NCBI GenBank assembly: GCA_963210315.1
Contig: OY723313.1
Location: 186,001 to 250,000, forward strand
DNA from: Rhynchopus euleeides
Lineage: Eukaryota; Euglenozoa; Diplonemea; Diplonemida; Diplonemidae
Length of the DNA: 64,000 nt
Direction: 5' to 3'
Part shown: piece after piece, positions 29,771 to 40,179 of the stretch
How positions within the stretch are numbered: position 1 is the stretch's first letter
How the letters are laid out: each line of letters starts with the position of its first letter
Program-made: the position numbers and the translations under genes
Notes under the pieces: model-generated
Database searches by the model: none
The model's input: the letters and a program-made list of their open reading frames with translations, nothing else
What the model was told of the DNA's origin: nothing

Positions 29771-31514
29771 TTTAGTTGTATGTGTGTGTGCGGAGGCTAT
29801 CTGTGGGTGCGGGGTGCAGCATGGTTGCTGTTTGCAATTGCGTGGCGGAGGCCTCAGGACCACAAGCCGCGCACTGGCCGGGGTCGGGCGCCATGCCAGA
29901 TGAGCACTGAGAGAAAGCTATTTCCAACACATCCTCGGACGGGGAGCAGGGGGGCGTGACGAACAATACGACAGAGAACATGCACGCTTGTGCGAAGGCA
30001 GTGGTTACGCAGTTTTGGAAACGCAAAAACAATTACATACGGAAAACCGCACGTGCCGTTTTTTTCAGTTGAAAATTATTGCGGGCGGCACCCACCCAGG
30101 ACTTGGTCACTAGACGGGCACAGGCTATATGGGGGGTCTGGGGGGCGGAGCCCCCCAGCCGCCGGAGGCCACGGTAGTGAACATCTGTTCATTGTGGTCG
30201 TACAGATTCTGTGTGAATTGGCTGCGTCCTCCTGAGGCTACTGGAGTGGTTGGATTCCCTGACCTTATGAGATCGGAGTACGAGACGCACACTACAGGGG
30301 GGTCTGGGGGCGGAGCCCCCAGCCGCCGGAGGCCACGGTAGTGAGCATCTGTTCCTAAAACCTCTCATCGACGTCATCGACCATCGACCCAGTGTAACGC
30401 TAGGTTAGCGTCGCCCCAGTGTAAATGGGTTGACGCTTGGTTGACGCTCGGAGGGGGGGCGGGGAAAATTACCCAGGCACATGCGGAAATCCGCATGTGG
30501 AAACCGTACGTACGGATTTCGCCAAAAGAAATACCCTACGGAAATCCGCATGTTCCGCATGCGGAGCGTAACCACTGTGCGAAGGGCAATAGATGAGCAT
30601 TCGTTTTCAACAAAACAATTCACACGCAAGATGCACAGTGGCCCATATATGAGAGAAGGGCATTGCAGACATGCGTGTGTGGAAGATACGATGAATCGCT
30701 CAGAACCTGTCAAGAAACTATCCCGAAGACACTCGCTCTGCAAACCGTGCTGTGATACTGTGCCCTCTTGGGCTCGGCACACACTCCACTCCACACCAGC
30801 CTCTGGTGGGCCTGCTTCGCGATCGACGCAGGCCTACTGGAAGGAGCTGATGAGCTTATCAAGCGGATCGGGTCAACACGGGGCACACGAACAATCACAT
30901 GGTAGACACGTAATGATCATTGAGAAACACGTCAACAGCCAGCAGATCATAACAAGTGCAAGGCCGATGAGCCTCGCCGCAAGCAAACCTTTGGCCTTTG
31001 TAGGCACGGCAACCCACCCGCGTCTGCACGCGGGAAGAAACAGCACTCCTGACCCCGTCAAAATCTGAGCAAAACAACAGCGACCCCGCAGCCTGATGAG
31101 GAGGGCTGCCTTTGTTGCCCACAGCGCTGCATGATATCTTCTTGACGTGGCAGGAATAATTGGTGTGGCAAAACACAAGTGAGCCAACACGACACAGAGG
31201 GGAGTGCACAAGGGGACAGGTACTCAGATAAGACTGTGTGTGGTGCAAATCTGAAGAGAAAAGAAAATCCAAAAGGCATTCGTTGATCGCGAGAACACGC
31301 GACGGGCGCATCCCCTCTCTGGTTTCATTCCATGGCTACCAGACCCCGAGAGATTTGCATTGCCTCGGCAGCACGCGACATGATACGTCGGGAATGTCGT
31401 GTGTCGCAGCCTGCCTGGCAGCAACCAGTGTGCCTAGTGAGCACAAACGTCTTAACAGAAAACGGACGCAGGGCGTCGGAAGCAAGTCGACACCTCCATA
31501 TTTTTTACAACTTT
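29771..31514. other. Intergenic, GC-rich hairpin repeats, no gene recognised
   Basis: Two direct copies of a GC-hairpin repeat (30130-30353) and inverted CATGCGGA-type motifs at 30478-30570. Short open frames exist, but none has protein-like composition or a recognisable motif. Confidence 0.5.
30130..30353. repeat. Duplicated ~57-bp GC-hairpin repeat
   Basis: GGGTCTGGGGGGCGGAGCCCCCCAG with the following CCGCCGGAGGCCACGGTAGTGA(A/G)CATCTGTTC occurs at 30130-30189 and 30296-30353. Each copy contains the self-complementary GGGGGCGGAGCCCCC-type stem. This GC hairpin is a common mobile or recombinogenic motif in protist and bacterial intergenic DNA. Confidence 0.75.
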
Positions 31515-31737
31515 GAACGATTTTTTAGGCGCGTTCGTTGCGCCCCATGGTGAGAGGGGCCGCTGTTTGGCCGCACGGTGGCATTGCCTTACGTTGCCTC
31601 TTCCTCTGTTCCTCTGCAGTTGCGAATTGGCCGCCCAGAGGGCGGGACCTTGCTGAGCACAGTGACGACCCTCCCTATTTGTCGCGCTCCCACGGAACCC
31701 CTACCGAGTCGTGGCTGACGCCTCCCAGACTGGGAGC
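31515..31737 (-). mobile_element. Retrotransposon 3' UTR fragment
   Basis: It matches 2566-2806 with several indels and substitutions in the same orientation, including GGCATTGCCTTACGT and CCGAGTCGTGGCTG, but has one AAAATCGTTC tail unit instead of two. Only the 3' end is present, consistent with a heavily 5'-truncated copy of the same element. Confidence 0.6.
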
Positions 31738-31839
31738 GTGGTAGCAGACGCAGGACGACAGAACAGACGCTCAACACCCCCTGGGATGGCAGCATCGTCA
31801 CCAACTGTGACCGACACATTCAGGGAGACTTCTGGGAGC

Positions 31840-33033
31840 TCACAATCCCGTGCTATCCTGACCCGCTGCCGGCTCCTCCCTGTCGCCCTCCTGCAGGGAT
31901 GGATGTGGATCCGTGGGGACCTCGGAGAGGGTCTGACGCCGCTTTGAGTAGAAAGCGGCAACGGCGGATGGGATGCCTGCAGCCAACATATCCACAACAT
32001 CGTCGTGGAGGAGCTCGTCGATGAAGCAGATGCTGGCGGGGAAGAGGGCGACGACGAATAAAATGTTCTCGCTGTGTGTCCCCCTCACATGCAGATACAG
32101 CACCACCCCCGCACACACCGCGTAGGTGGCTGCCAGGGCAACGCGCGGTGGAGAGGGCTTGCGCCACAGACGCAGCAGGTTGCTCCCAGTGTAGGATGGC
32201 TCGAGCATCTCATAGCAGATCAGCATTGGCAGCAGCACAGGGGATACAAGCGAGAAGAACAGCAGCCCGCTCCACGTCCTCTCGGGGAGCAGGAAGGAGC
32301 CAGGCGGCCTGTCCGCCCCACCCAGCGTGTAGAACAGCACTGTGCACAGTGTGAACTCCGCGGCACAGTAGAAGGCGGCAATCGAGGGTGGTATCTTCTT
32401 GTACAACGCATACCCGACGATGTAATGCATGGGGACTGCGATGAGGTACCAGTAGGAGGTTTCGAAGTAGGCATACTGCACCATCCCGACAGGTGCAAGA
32501 AAGGTGAGAATGGGGACCAGCACTGGGACCAGGAGGATAGGGTTCACAAGGTACTCCGCGGATCGGCGATCGGCGACGTCTTTTGAGAAGAAGATGGTGC
32601 GGAGGATGTGGGTACTGATGATGAAGTCCACACGGAGGGCAACCCACAAAGCGGCGGGGAGGTTGCAGCCCGCCTCCCAGTCTACAAACAGCGGAGGGGG
32701 GTCGGCGAGGATGAAGAGAATCAGCGTGATCACACAGGAGACGCACGTGACCAGGATCGAGTAGCATGCGTATGGTGTGCGGAGGCCTGAGGGGGCCCCG
32801 GAAGGCTTGACACCATACAGTGCGGCAAAGGCCATGCCGTACCGCCACAGCGACAGCACCGGGTAAACATAAGTACCAAGCACCTGCATGCTGTTAGTGC
32901 TACCCTCGCTCGTCCTGCAAGCCCCCGCGGTACAGAAGTGAACAGAGATCGCCACGGGGCAGAGCAGGGCCAGTAGGATACCGAGAAGGCCGAGGCCAAA
33001 ACTCAGACGAGTGTTCTCGAACAGCGGAAACAT
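31840..33033 (-). CDS. Polytopic membrane protein, unknown function
   Basis: 397 residues from ATG 33033 in one exon. About ten hydrophobic segments can be seen, near residues 11-31, 51-75, 89-110, 124-143, 161-183, 193-210, 217-238, 253-274, 298-316 and 323-340. A charged tail of about 45 residues follows (HPSLQEGDREEP). The region after the first segment carries two Cys (HFCTAGAC). I do not recognise a transporter or receptor motif. Its 5' flank from 33058 upward is the same sequence that lies upstream of every catalase-peroxidase gene, so the two kinds of gene may share expression control. It is the last gene before the array. Confidence 0.8.
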   Translation of the reverse strand: MFPLFENTRLSFGLGLLGILLALLCPVAISVHFCTAGACRTSEGSTNSMQVLGTYVYPVLSLWRYGMAFAALYGVKPSGAPSGLRTPYACYSILVTCVSCVITLILFILADPPPLFVDWEAGCNLPAALWVALRVDFIISTHILRTIFFSKDVADRRSAEYLVNPILLVPVLVPILTFLAPVGMVQYAYFETSYWYLIAVPMHYIVGYALYKKIPPSIAAFYCAAEFTLCTVLFYTLGGADRPPGSFLLPERTWSGLLFFSLVSPVLLPMLICYEMLEPSYTGSNLLRLWRKPSPPRVALAATYAVCAGVVLYLHVRGTHSENILFVVALFPASICFIDELLHDDVVDMLAAGIPSAVAAFYSKRRQTLSEVPTDPHPSLQEGDREEPAAGQDSTGL

Positions 33034-33060
33034 TGCTGAGCAGCGTCATGCTTGACCTGT

Positions 33061-34511
33061 GGGTGTCCGCGTGTCTTGTGCCGTGGGCTCCAAACCTCCG
33101 GGTATGTGTTGTGTGATTGAGAGAAAGAAGGGGCGGTGGGTGGGGTGGGGTGGGGTGGGGTGGGTCCCTTCGCGGCGTGTTTCTTTTTCCCGCAATGCTG
33201 CTGCCAGAGGCGGCCGCGGCCTTTTATTTATTTTTTACCCCCTTCCCAGAAAAGCTATCTACTGCTAACACTGGCACACAACAAGAACCGACCATCGCAC
33301 ATCGGCCTTTCCCGCTTCTGAAGCGCGTGTGCAACACGTGCGTGTGAAGAAGCCCCCTGGTTTGCTTTTGTCCACCAACCGCAACAAAAGCACTTTCCAG
33401 AGCAAAACACACGCGCCACTGCTGCACGAAAAGGTGGCAACCAGCAAGCGGGAAAACCGCGAGGCAGGTGGAACACAGGTGGAACACACACCAAAAAAGA
33501 CAAGGGGGAAAAGGGGGAAGCAGAAACAAGAAGACATAAGAATAAGAAGCGGAGGTGCTCACAACGTAAAGCTGTTTGCACAGGAAGTCGTTGTCGCTAA
33601 ATAATCTGTGTGTTTGTCCCACGCATAAGTTAGGGTTCGCGGAAAGCAGAAGGGAACAGGGTTGCTCGCTCTGCTTCGAGCTTCCTGCCCTTTCTACCTT
33701 TTCGTGTTTGTTTGTTTGTTTGTTTGCTTGCTTGTTTTGCGCCTGTTGCAACAGCGGCAAGAAAGGTGAAAAAGTGTCACGTCAACTCTGCCGCTCTTCC
33801 TCTACTGCTTGATACGTTCGTTTGATGATGAGCGTTGACGCTTCCACACACACACACTTACAAACCCACTTGCCTGATGAAGAAGGGGGTGGTGGTGTGT
33901 AGAGTGCGTAAAAAGAAAAGGTATGAGATGCACTGAGCCGCACGTGCTCGGAGACACCCTTGCACAAACTTTATAAAATACTAATCAAACTAATTTTTAA
34001 TTTAAGAAGCTAGCAGGCGTAAAGACCCGTCCTGCACCCTCGGAAGAAGAGCCCCCAGAGAGGGGGAGAGGGGAGCGGGAGAGAGCTGGGGGCAAGTGCC
34101 GGGGAGGGAACATGGCATGTCACGTTGTGCTGTGGCTGGGCCGCCTCGTGTGCAACGACAACTGCCGCATATGACACACACCCAGCAAGTCAGCAGCCTA
34201 CTGACACAGCGTGCATTTTTCCCTGTTCCCGTTTCCCTTCCCTTGACCCCACGCACAGCTAAGAGAAAGAACGAAAAGAAGCTCGCCGAACCGCGCGTGC
34301 TCTGAAGACACCGAAAGCAGAAGAGCCGGACGACTGGGTCGGGTCGCGGAAAAGGCGCAAAAAAACAAGGGACGTGAAAAAGAGGCAGGGGCCCCCCCTG
34401 TCATCATCCTCCATGCATAATATATACGGAAAAGCAAGAAAACAACAACAATTGTCATGCAACAGCTAACGAACCCTGCAGCACAACATGCATGTGTGCA
34501 TGTGTTTCCTC
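33061..34511. repeat. Array spacer (first, left-most)
   Basis: Representative of all spacers. In order: a (GGTGG)n microsatellite at about 33136-33166; a NotI-like GCGGCCGC with an AT stretch (33215-33240); a purine-rich segment; (TTTG)n at 33707-33728; an AT-rich patch TTTATAAAATACTAATC at about 33970; and A-rich sequence up to the gene stop. Small frames exist but none resembles a protein. This copy has five GGTGG units and lacks the GA dinucleotide, like the spacer at 41485-42991. By position it is both the 3' flank of copy 1 and the promoter region of the membrane-protein gene. Confidence 0.8.
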
Positions 34512-35816
34512 CTAGCGTTGACCGGTCGGCGTCTTCTTCTCAAGCAGCTCGGGGGCCGTGAACCGCCCGTCCGCCTTCCAGCACTTCGCCTCCTCTGCCC
34601 AGAACCCGCCGTTCGTGGTCAGCTTCTCCCACGCCGCAGCGAAGTGTGCGTCCAGGTAGCCGAGGTTCTTCGCAAACGCACGCACAATGCTGTTGTAGTT
34701 CCTGTCGTATGTGAGCGCCACGTCCGTCGTCAGCATCATCAGGTCAGGCCTTTGCGGGATGCGCCACTGCCACTTTCCACCCGGCCCACGGTACACCCTG
34801 TAGTCGCGCCCGTATCTGGCGAGAAGCTGGAAGAACTCGTTGTCCCACTTGAACGGGTCCGTCGTCCACGGGCCCTCAATCCCGCTCGTGAAGGTGTCCC
34901 TCCCCTTCCCGGTCCCGCAGTTCCCCGGCCACGGGTTCAGCGGCTGCTCCGCAGGCGTGGGCCCGGCCCCGAGGGGGCATGCTCCGTGCGACTTCCCAAA
35001 CGCATGCCCGCCCCCAATCAGCGCCACAGTCTCCGTGTCGTTCATCCCCATGCGGGAGAAGATCTCGCGGATGTGGTCCGCAGTGCGCACCGGCTCCGGC
35101 ACCCCCAGGAACCCCTCCGGGTTCACGTAGATCAGCCCCACAACCGCCGCCCCGATGGGGGCCGGGCAGTTCCCCGGGGTCGGGCACGGCGGCTGCTCCG
35201 CCCCGGGCCCGAGCGGCGCACTCGCACTCCCGTCTGCCTCGTCAATGCGCCCCACACACACCTCCGTCACAGGGCCCCCCATGTGCAGGATTGCCCCCGT
35301 CCCGGCCAGGACAAACAGGTCCCCCCAGCTCAGGGCGTCCCCGTACTTCTGCTTCACAGGCCACAGGAGGGCGCGTGCCTTGTCCAGGTTTGTGTTGTCC
35401 TCCCAGCTGCTCTCCGGCTGGAAGCGCTGGCGGCCCCCGCCGCACCCGCCCGCCCCGTCCGTGCTGCGGAACGACCCGGAGCAGTGCCACGCAAGGCGCA
35501 CAAACAGCCCCCCGTACGACTGCCCAATCACAGACGAACGGAACTTGTCCGCAGGCCAGCACCGCTCCGACTGCGTCAGCAGGTCCACAATGTCTGCAAG
35601 CACAGCCTCCACAGACAGCCCCTTCAGCGCCTTGTTGTAGTCCTCCCGCGAAGGCACCGGTGCGCGGTTCTCCGCCGGTGTCCCCTGCAGAAGCCCGGGA
35701 CACACTGCGTCTGCCCCGCGTCCTTCCCGGCCCCAGCCTGCATGTGCATCCGCACCCACCACCAGCCCCACAGCCAGCAGCATCCCCACCCGTCCCATCC
35801 CGCCGCACCTCTGCAT
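34512..35816 (-). CDS. Secreted single-domain catalase-peroxidase, copy 1
   Basis: 434 residues from ATG 35816. A signal peptide (residues 1-26, GMLLAVGLVVGADAHA) implies secretion or entry into the endomembrane system. The heme-peroxidase domain follows KatG: distal Arg107, Trp110 and His111 (RLAWH), the GGAGGG-like GAGGCGGGRQRF, the long loop with Tyr230 (GLIYVNPEG), Met256 (RMGMND), proximal His271 (GGGHAFGKSHG), Trp317 and Asp365 (LTTDVAL). Trp110, Tyr230 and Met256 would form the KatG-specific adduct needed for catalase activity. The C-terminal second domain of bacterial KatG (about 740 residues in total) is absent, and no exon for it is found downstream. Likely role: removing extracellular or vesicular hydrogen peroxide. 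Cys is abundant, e.g. WHCSGSF where KatG usually has Ser-Ala. Confidence 0.9.
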   Translation of the reverse strand: MQRCGGMGRVGMLLAVGLVVGADAHAGWGREGRGADAVCPGLLQGTPAENRAPVPSREDYNKALKGLSVEAVLADIVDLLTQSERCWPADKFRSSVIGQSYGGLFVRLAWHCSGSFRSTDGAGGCGGGRQRFQPESSWEDNTNLDKARALLWPVKQKYGDALSWGDLFVLAGTGAILHMGGPVTEVCVGRIDEADGSASAPLGPGAEQPPCPTPGNCPAPIGAAVVGLIYVNPEGFLGVPEPVRTADHIREIFSRMGMNDTETVALIGGGHAFGKSHGACPLGAGPTPAEQPLNPWPGNCGTGKGRDTFTSGIEGPWTTDPFKWDNEFFQLLARYGRDYRVYRGPGGKWQWRIPQRPDLMMLTTDVALTYDRNYNSIVRAFAKNLGYLDAHFAAAWEKLTTNGGFWAEEAKCWKADGRFTAPELLEKKTPTGQR

Positions 35817-37345
35817 TCTGTGTGCTGTTGCTGTCTGTGTCAACTTCCCCCCCCAAGAAAAGGACCTGTTGTGGGTGTCCGCGTGTCTTGTGCCGTGGGC
35901 TCCAAACCTCCGGGTATGTGTTGTGTGATTGAGAGAAAGAAGGGGCGGTGGGTGGGGTGGGGTGGGGTGGGGTGGGGTGGGGTGGGGTGGGGTGGGTCCC
36001 TTCGCGGCGTGTTTCTTTTTCCCGCAATGCTGCTGCCAGAGGCGGCCGCGGCCTTTTATTTATTTTTTACCCCCTTCCCAGAAAAGCTATCTACTGCTAA
36101 CACTGGCACACAACAAGAACCGACCATCGCACATCGGCCTTTCCCGCTTCTGAAGCGCGTGTGCAACACGTGCGTGTGAAGAAGCCCCCTGGTTTGCTTT
36201 TGTCCACCAACCGCAACAAAAGCACTTTCCAGAGCAAAACACACGCGCCACTGCTGCACGAAAAGGTGGCAACCAGCAAGCGGGAAAACCGCGAGAGGCA
36301 GGTGGAACACAGGTGGAACACACACCAAAAAAGACAAGGGGGAAAAGGGGGAAGCAGAAACAAGAAGACATAAGAATAAGAAGCGGAGGTGCTCACAACG
36401 TAAAGCTGTTTGCACAGGAAGTCGTTGTCGCTAAATAATCTGTGTGTTTGTCCCACGCATAAGTTAGGGTTCGCGGAAAGCAGAAGGGAACAGGGTTGCT
36501 CGCTCTGCTTCGAGCTTCCTGCCCTTTCTACCTTTTCGTGTTTGTTTGTTTGTTTGTTTGCTTGCTTGTTTTGCGCCTGTTGCAACAGCGGCAAGAAAGG
36601 TGAAAAAGTGTCACGTCAACTCTGCCGCTCTTCCTCTACTGCTTGATACGTTCGTTTGATGATGAGCGTTGACGCTTCCACACACACACACTTACAAACC
36701 CACTTGCCTGATGAAGAAGGGGGTGGTGGTGTGTAGAGTGCGTAAAAAGAAAAGGTATGAGATGCACTGAGCCGCACGTGCTCGGAGACACCCTTGCACA
36801 AACTTTATAAAATACTAATCAAACTAATTTTTAATTTAAGAAGCTAGCAGGCGTAAAGACCCGTCCTGCACCCTCGGAAGAAGAGCCCCCAGAGAGGGGG
36901 AGAGGGGAGCGGGAGAGAGCTGGGGGCAAGTGCCGGGGAGGGAACATGGCATGTCACGTTGTGCTGTGGCTGGGCCGCCTCGTGTGCAACGACAACTGCC
37001 GCATATGACACACACCCAGCAAGTCAGCAGCCTACTGACACAGCGTGCATTTTTCCCTGTTCCCGTTTCCCTTCCCTTGACCCCACGCACAGCTAAGAGA
37101 AAGAACGAAAAGAAGCTCGCCGAACCGCGCGTGCTCTGAAGACACCGAAAGCAGAAGAGCCGGACGACTGGGTCGGGTCGCGGAAAAGGCGCAAAAAAAC
37201 AAGGGACGTGAAAAAGAGGCAGGGGCCCCCCCTGTCATCATCCTCCATGCATAATATATACGGAAAAGCAAGAAAACAACAACAATTGTCATGCAACAGC
37301 TAACGAACCCTGCAGCACAACATGCATGTGTGCATGTGTTTCCTC

Positions 37346-38650
37346 CTAGCGTTGACCGGTCGGCGTCTTCTTCTCAAGCAGCTCGGGGGCCGTGAACCGC
37401 CCGTCCGCCTTCCAGCACTTCGCCTCCTCTGCCCAGAACCCGCCGTTCGTGGTCAGCTTCTCCCACGCCGCAGCGAAGTGTGCGTCCAGGTAGCCGAGGT
37501 TCTTCGCAAACGCACGCACAATGCTGTTGTAGTTCCTGTCGTATGTGAGCGCCACGTCCGTCGTCAGCATCATCAGGTCAGGCCTTTGCGGGATGCGCCA
37601 CTGCCACTTTCCACCCGGCCCACGGTACACCCTGTAGTCGCGCCCGTATCTGGCGAGAAGCTGGAAGAACTCGTTGTCCCACTTGAACGGGTCCGTCGTC
37701 CACGGGCCCTCAATCCCGCTCGTGAAGGTGTCCCTCCCCTTCCCGGTCCCGCAGTTCCCCGGCCACGGGTTCAGCGGCTGCTCCGCAGGCGTGGGCCCGG
37801 CCCCGAGGGGGCATGCTCCGTGCGACTTCCCAAACGCATGCCCGCCCCCAATCAGCGCCACAGTCTCCGTGTCGTTCATCCCCATGCGGGAGAAGATCTC
37901 GCGGATGTGGTCCGCAGTGCGCACCGGCTCCGGCACCCCCAGGAACCCCTCCGGGTTCACGTAGATCAGCCCCACAACCGCCGCCCCGATGGGGGCCGGG
38001 CAGTTCCCCGGGGTCGGGCACGGCGGCTGCTCCGCCCCGGGCCCGAGCGGCGCACTCGCACTCCCGTCTGCCTCGTCAATGCGCCCCACACACACCTCCG
38101 TCACAGGGCCCCCCATGTGCAGGATTGCCCCCGTCCCGGCCAGGACAAACAGGTCCCCCCAGCTCAGGGCGTCCCCGTACTTCTGCTTCACAGGCCACAG
38201 GAGGGCGCGTGCCTTGTCCAGGTTTGTGTTGTCCTCCCAGCTGCTCTCCGGCTGGAAGCGCTGGCGGCCCCCGCCGCACCCGCCCGCCCCGTCCGTGCTG
38301 CGGAACGACCCGGAGCAGTGCCACGCAAGGCGCACAAACAGCCCCCCGTACGACTGCCCAATCACAGACGAACGGAACTTGTCCGCAGGCCAGCACCGCT
38401 CCGACTGCGTCAGCAGGTCCACAATGTCTGCAAGCACAGCCTCCACAGACAGCCCCTTCAGCGCCTTGTTGTAGTCCTCCCGCGAAGGCACCGGTGCGCG
38501 GTTCTCCGCCGGTGTCCCCTGCAGAAGCCCGGGACACACTGCGTCTGCCCCGCGTCCTTCCCGGCCCCAGCCTGCATGTGCATCCGCACCCACCACCAGC
38601 CCCACAGCCAGCAGCATCCCCACCCGTCCCATCCCGCCGCACCTCTGCAT
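37346..38650 (-). CDS. Secreted single-domain catalase-peroxidase, copy 2
   Basis: The translation is identical to copy 1 as far as I can see. The upstream spacer (38651-40179) has nine GGTGG units, as has the spacer between copies 1 and 2, so these two units are of the same 2834-bp type. Confidence 0.9.
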   Translation of the reverse strand: MQRCGGMGRVGMLLAVGLVVGADAHAGWGREGRGADAVCPGLLQGTPAENRAPVPSREDYNKALKGLSVEAVLADIVDLLTQSERCWPADKFRSSVIGQSYGGLFVRLAWHCSGSFRSTDGAGGCGGGRQRFQPESSWEDNTNLDKARALLWPVKQKYGDALSWGDLFVLAGTGAILHMGGPVTEVCVGRIDEADGSASAPLGPGAEQPPCPTPGNCPAPIGAAVVGLIYVNPEGFLGVPEPVRTADHIREIFSRMGMNDTETVALIGGGHAFGKSHGACPLGAGPTPAEQPLNPWPGNCGTGKGRDTFTSGIEGPWTTDPFKWDNEFFQLLARYGRDYRVYRGPGGKWQWRIPQRPDLMMLTTDVALTYDRNYNSIVRAFAKNLGYLDAHFAAAWEKLTTNGGFWAEEAKCWKADGRFTAPELLEKKTPTGQR

Positions 38651-40179
38651 TCTGTGTGCTGTTGCTGTCTGTGTCAACTTCCCCCCCCAAGAAAAGGACC
38701 TGTTGTGGGTGTCCGCGTGTCTTGTGCCGTGGGCTCCAAACCTCCGGGTATGTGTTGTGTGATTGAGAGAAAGAAGGGGCGGTGGGTGGGGTGGGGTGGG
38801 GTGGGGTGGGGTGGGGTGGGGTGGGGTGGGTCCCTTCGCGGCGTGTTTCTTTTTCCCGCAATGCTGCTGCCAGAGGCGGCCGCGGCCTTTTATTTATTTT
38901 TTACCCCCTTCCCAGAAAAGCTATCTACTGCTAACACTGGCACACAACAAGAACCGACCATCGCACATCGGCCTTTCCCGCTTCTGAAGCGCGTGTGCAA
39001 CACGTGCGTGTGAAGAAGCCCCCTGGTTTGCTTTTGTCCACCAACCGCAACAAAAGCACTTTCCAGAGCAAAACACACGCGCCACTGCTGCACGAAAAGG
39101 TGGCAACCAGCAAGCGGGAAAACCGCGAGAGGCAGGTGGAACACAGGTGGAACACACACCAAAAAAGACAAGGGGGAAAAGGGGGAAGCAGAAACAAGAA
39201 GACATAAGAATAAGAAGCGGAGGTGCTCACAACGTAAAGCTGTTTGCACAGGAAGTCGTTGTCGCTAAATAATCTGTGTGTTTGTCCCACGCATAAGTTA
39301 GGGTTCGCGGAAAGCAGAAGGGAACAGGGTTGCTCGCTCTGCTTCGAGCTTCCTGCCCTTTCTACCTTTTCGTGTTTGTTTGTTTGTTTGTTTGCTTGCT
39401 TGTTTTGCGCCTGTTGCAACAGCGGCAAGAAAGGTGAAAAAGTGTCACGTCAACTCTGCCGCTCTTCCTCTACTGCTTGATACGTTCGTTTGATGATGAG
39501 CGTTGACGCTTCCACACACACACACTTACAAACCCACTTGCCTGATGAAGAAGGGGGTGGTGGTGTGTAGAGTGCGTAAAAAGAAAAGGTATGAGATGCA
39601 CTGAGCCGCACGTGCTCGGAGACACCCTTGCACAAACTTTATAAAATACTAATCAAACTAATTTTTAATTTAAGAAGCTAGCAGGCGTAAAGACCCGTCC
39701 TGCACCCTCGGAAGAAGAGCCCCCAGAGAGGGGGAGAGGGGAGCGGGAGAGAGCTGGGGGCAAGTGCCGGGGAGGGAACATGGCATGTCACGTTGTGCTG
39801 TGGCTGGGCCGCCTCGTGTGCAACGACAACTGCCGCATATGACACACACCCAGCAAGTCAGCAGCCTACTGACACAGCGTGCATTTTTCCCTGTTCCCGT
39901 TTCCCTTCCCTTGACCCCACGCACAGCTAAGAGAAAGAACGAAAAGAAGCTCGCCGAACCGCGCGTGCTCTGAAGACACCGAAAGCAGAAGAGCCGGACG
40001 ACTGGGTCGGGTCGCGGAAAAGGCGCAAAAAAACAAGGGACGTGAAAAAGAGGCAGGGGCCCCCCCTGTCATCATCCTCCATGCATAATATATACGGAAA
40101 AGCAAGAAAACAACAACAATTGTCATGCAACAGCTAACGAACCCTGCAGCACAACATGCATGTGTGCATGTGTTTCCTC

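Noticed and set aside
33136-33166. Telomere-like G-rich repeat
   Set aside because: The unit is GGTGG/TGGGG within every array spacer, not a chromosome-end repeat such as TTTAGGG.
35817-35843. Catalase-peroxidase start nine codons upstream of ATG 35816
   Set aside because: That codon is TTG, not ATG; the ATG directly precedes a good signal peptide.
34488-36179. Long plus-strand open frames (about 530-563 codons) opposite every catalase-peroxidase gene
   Set aside because: They are the antisense of a GC-rich coding sequence, have Arg/Pro/His-rich translations without motifs, and recur only because the gene recurs.
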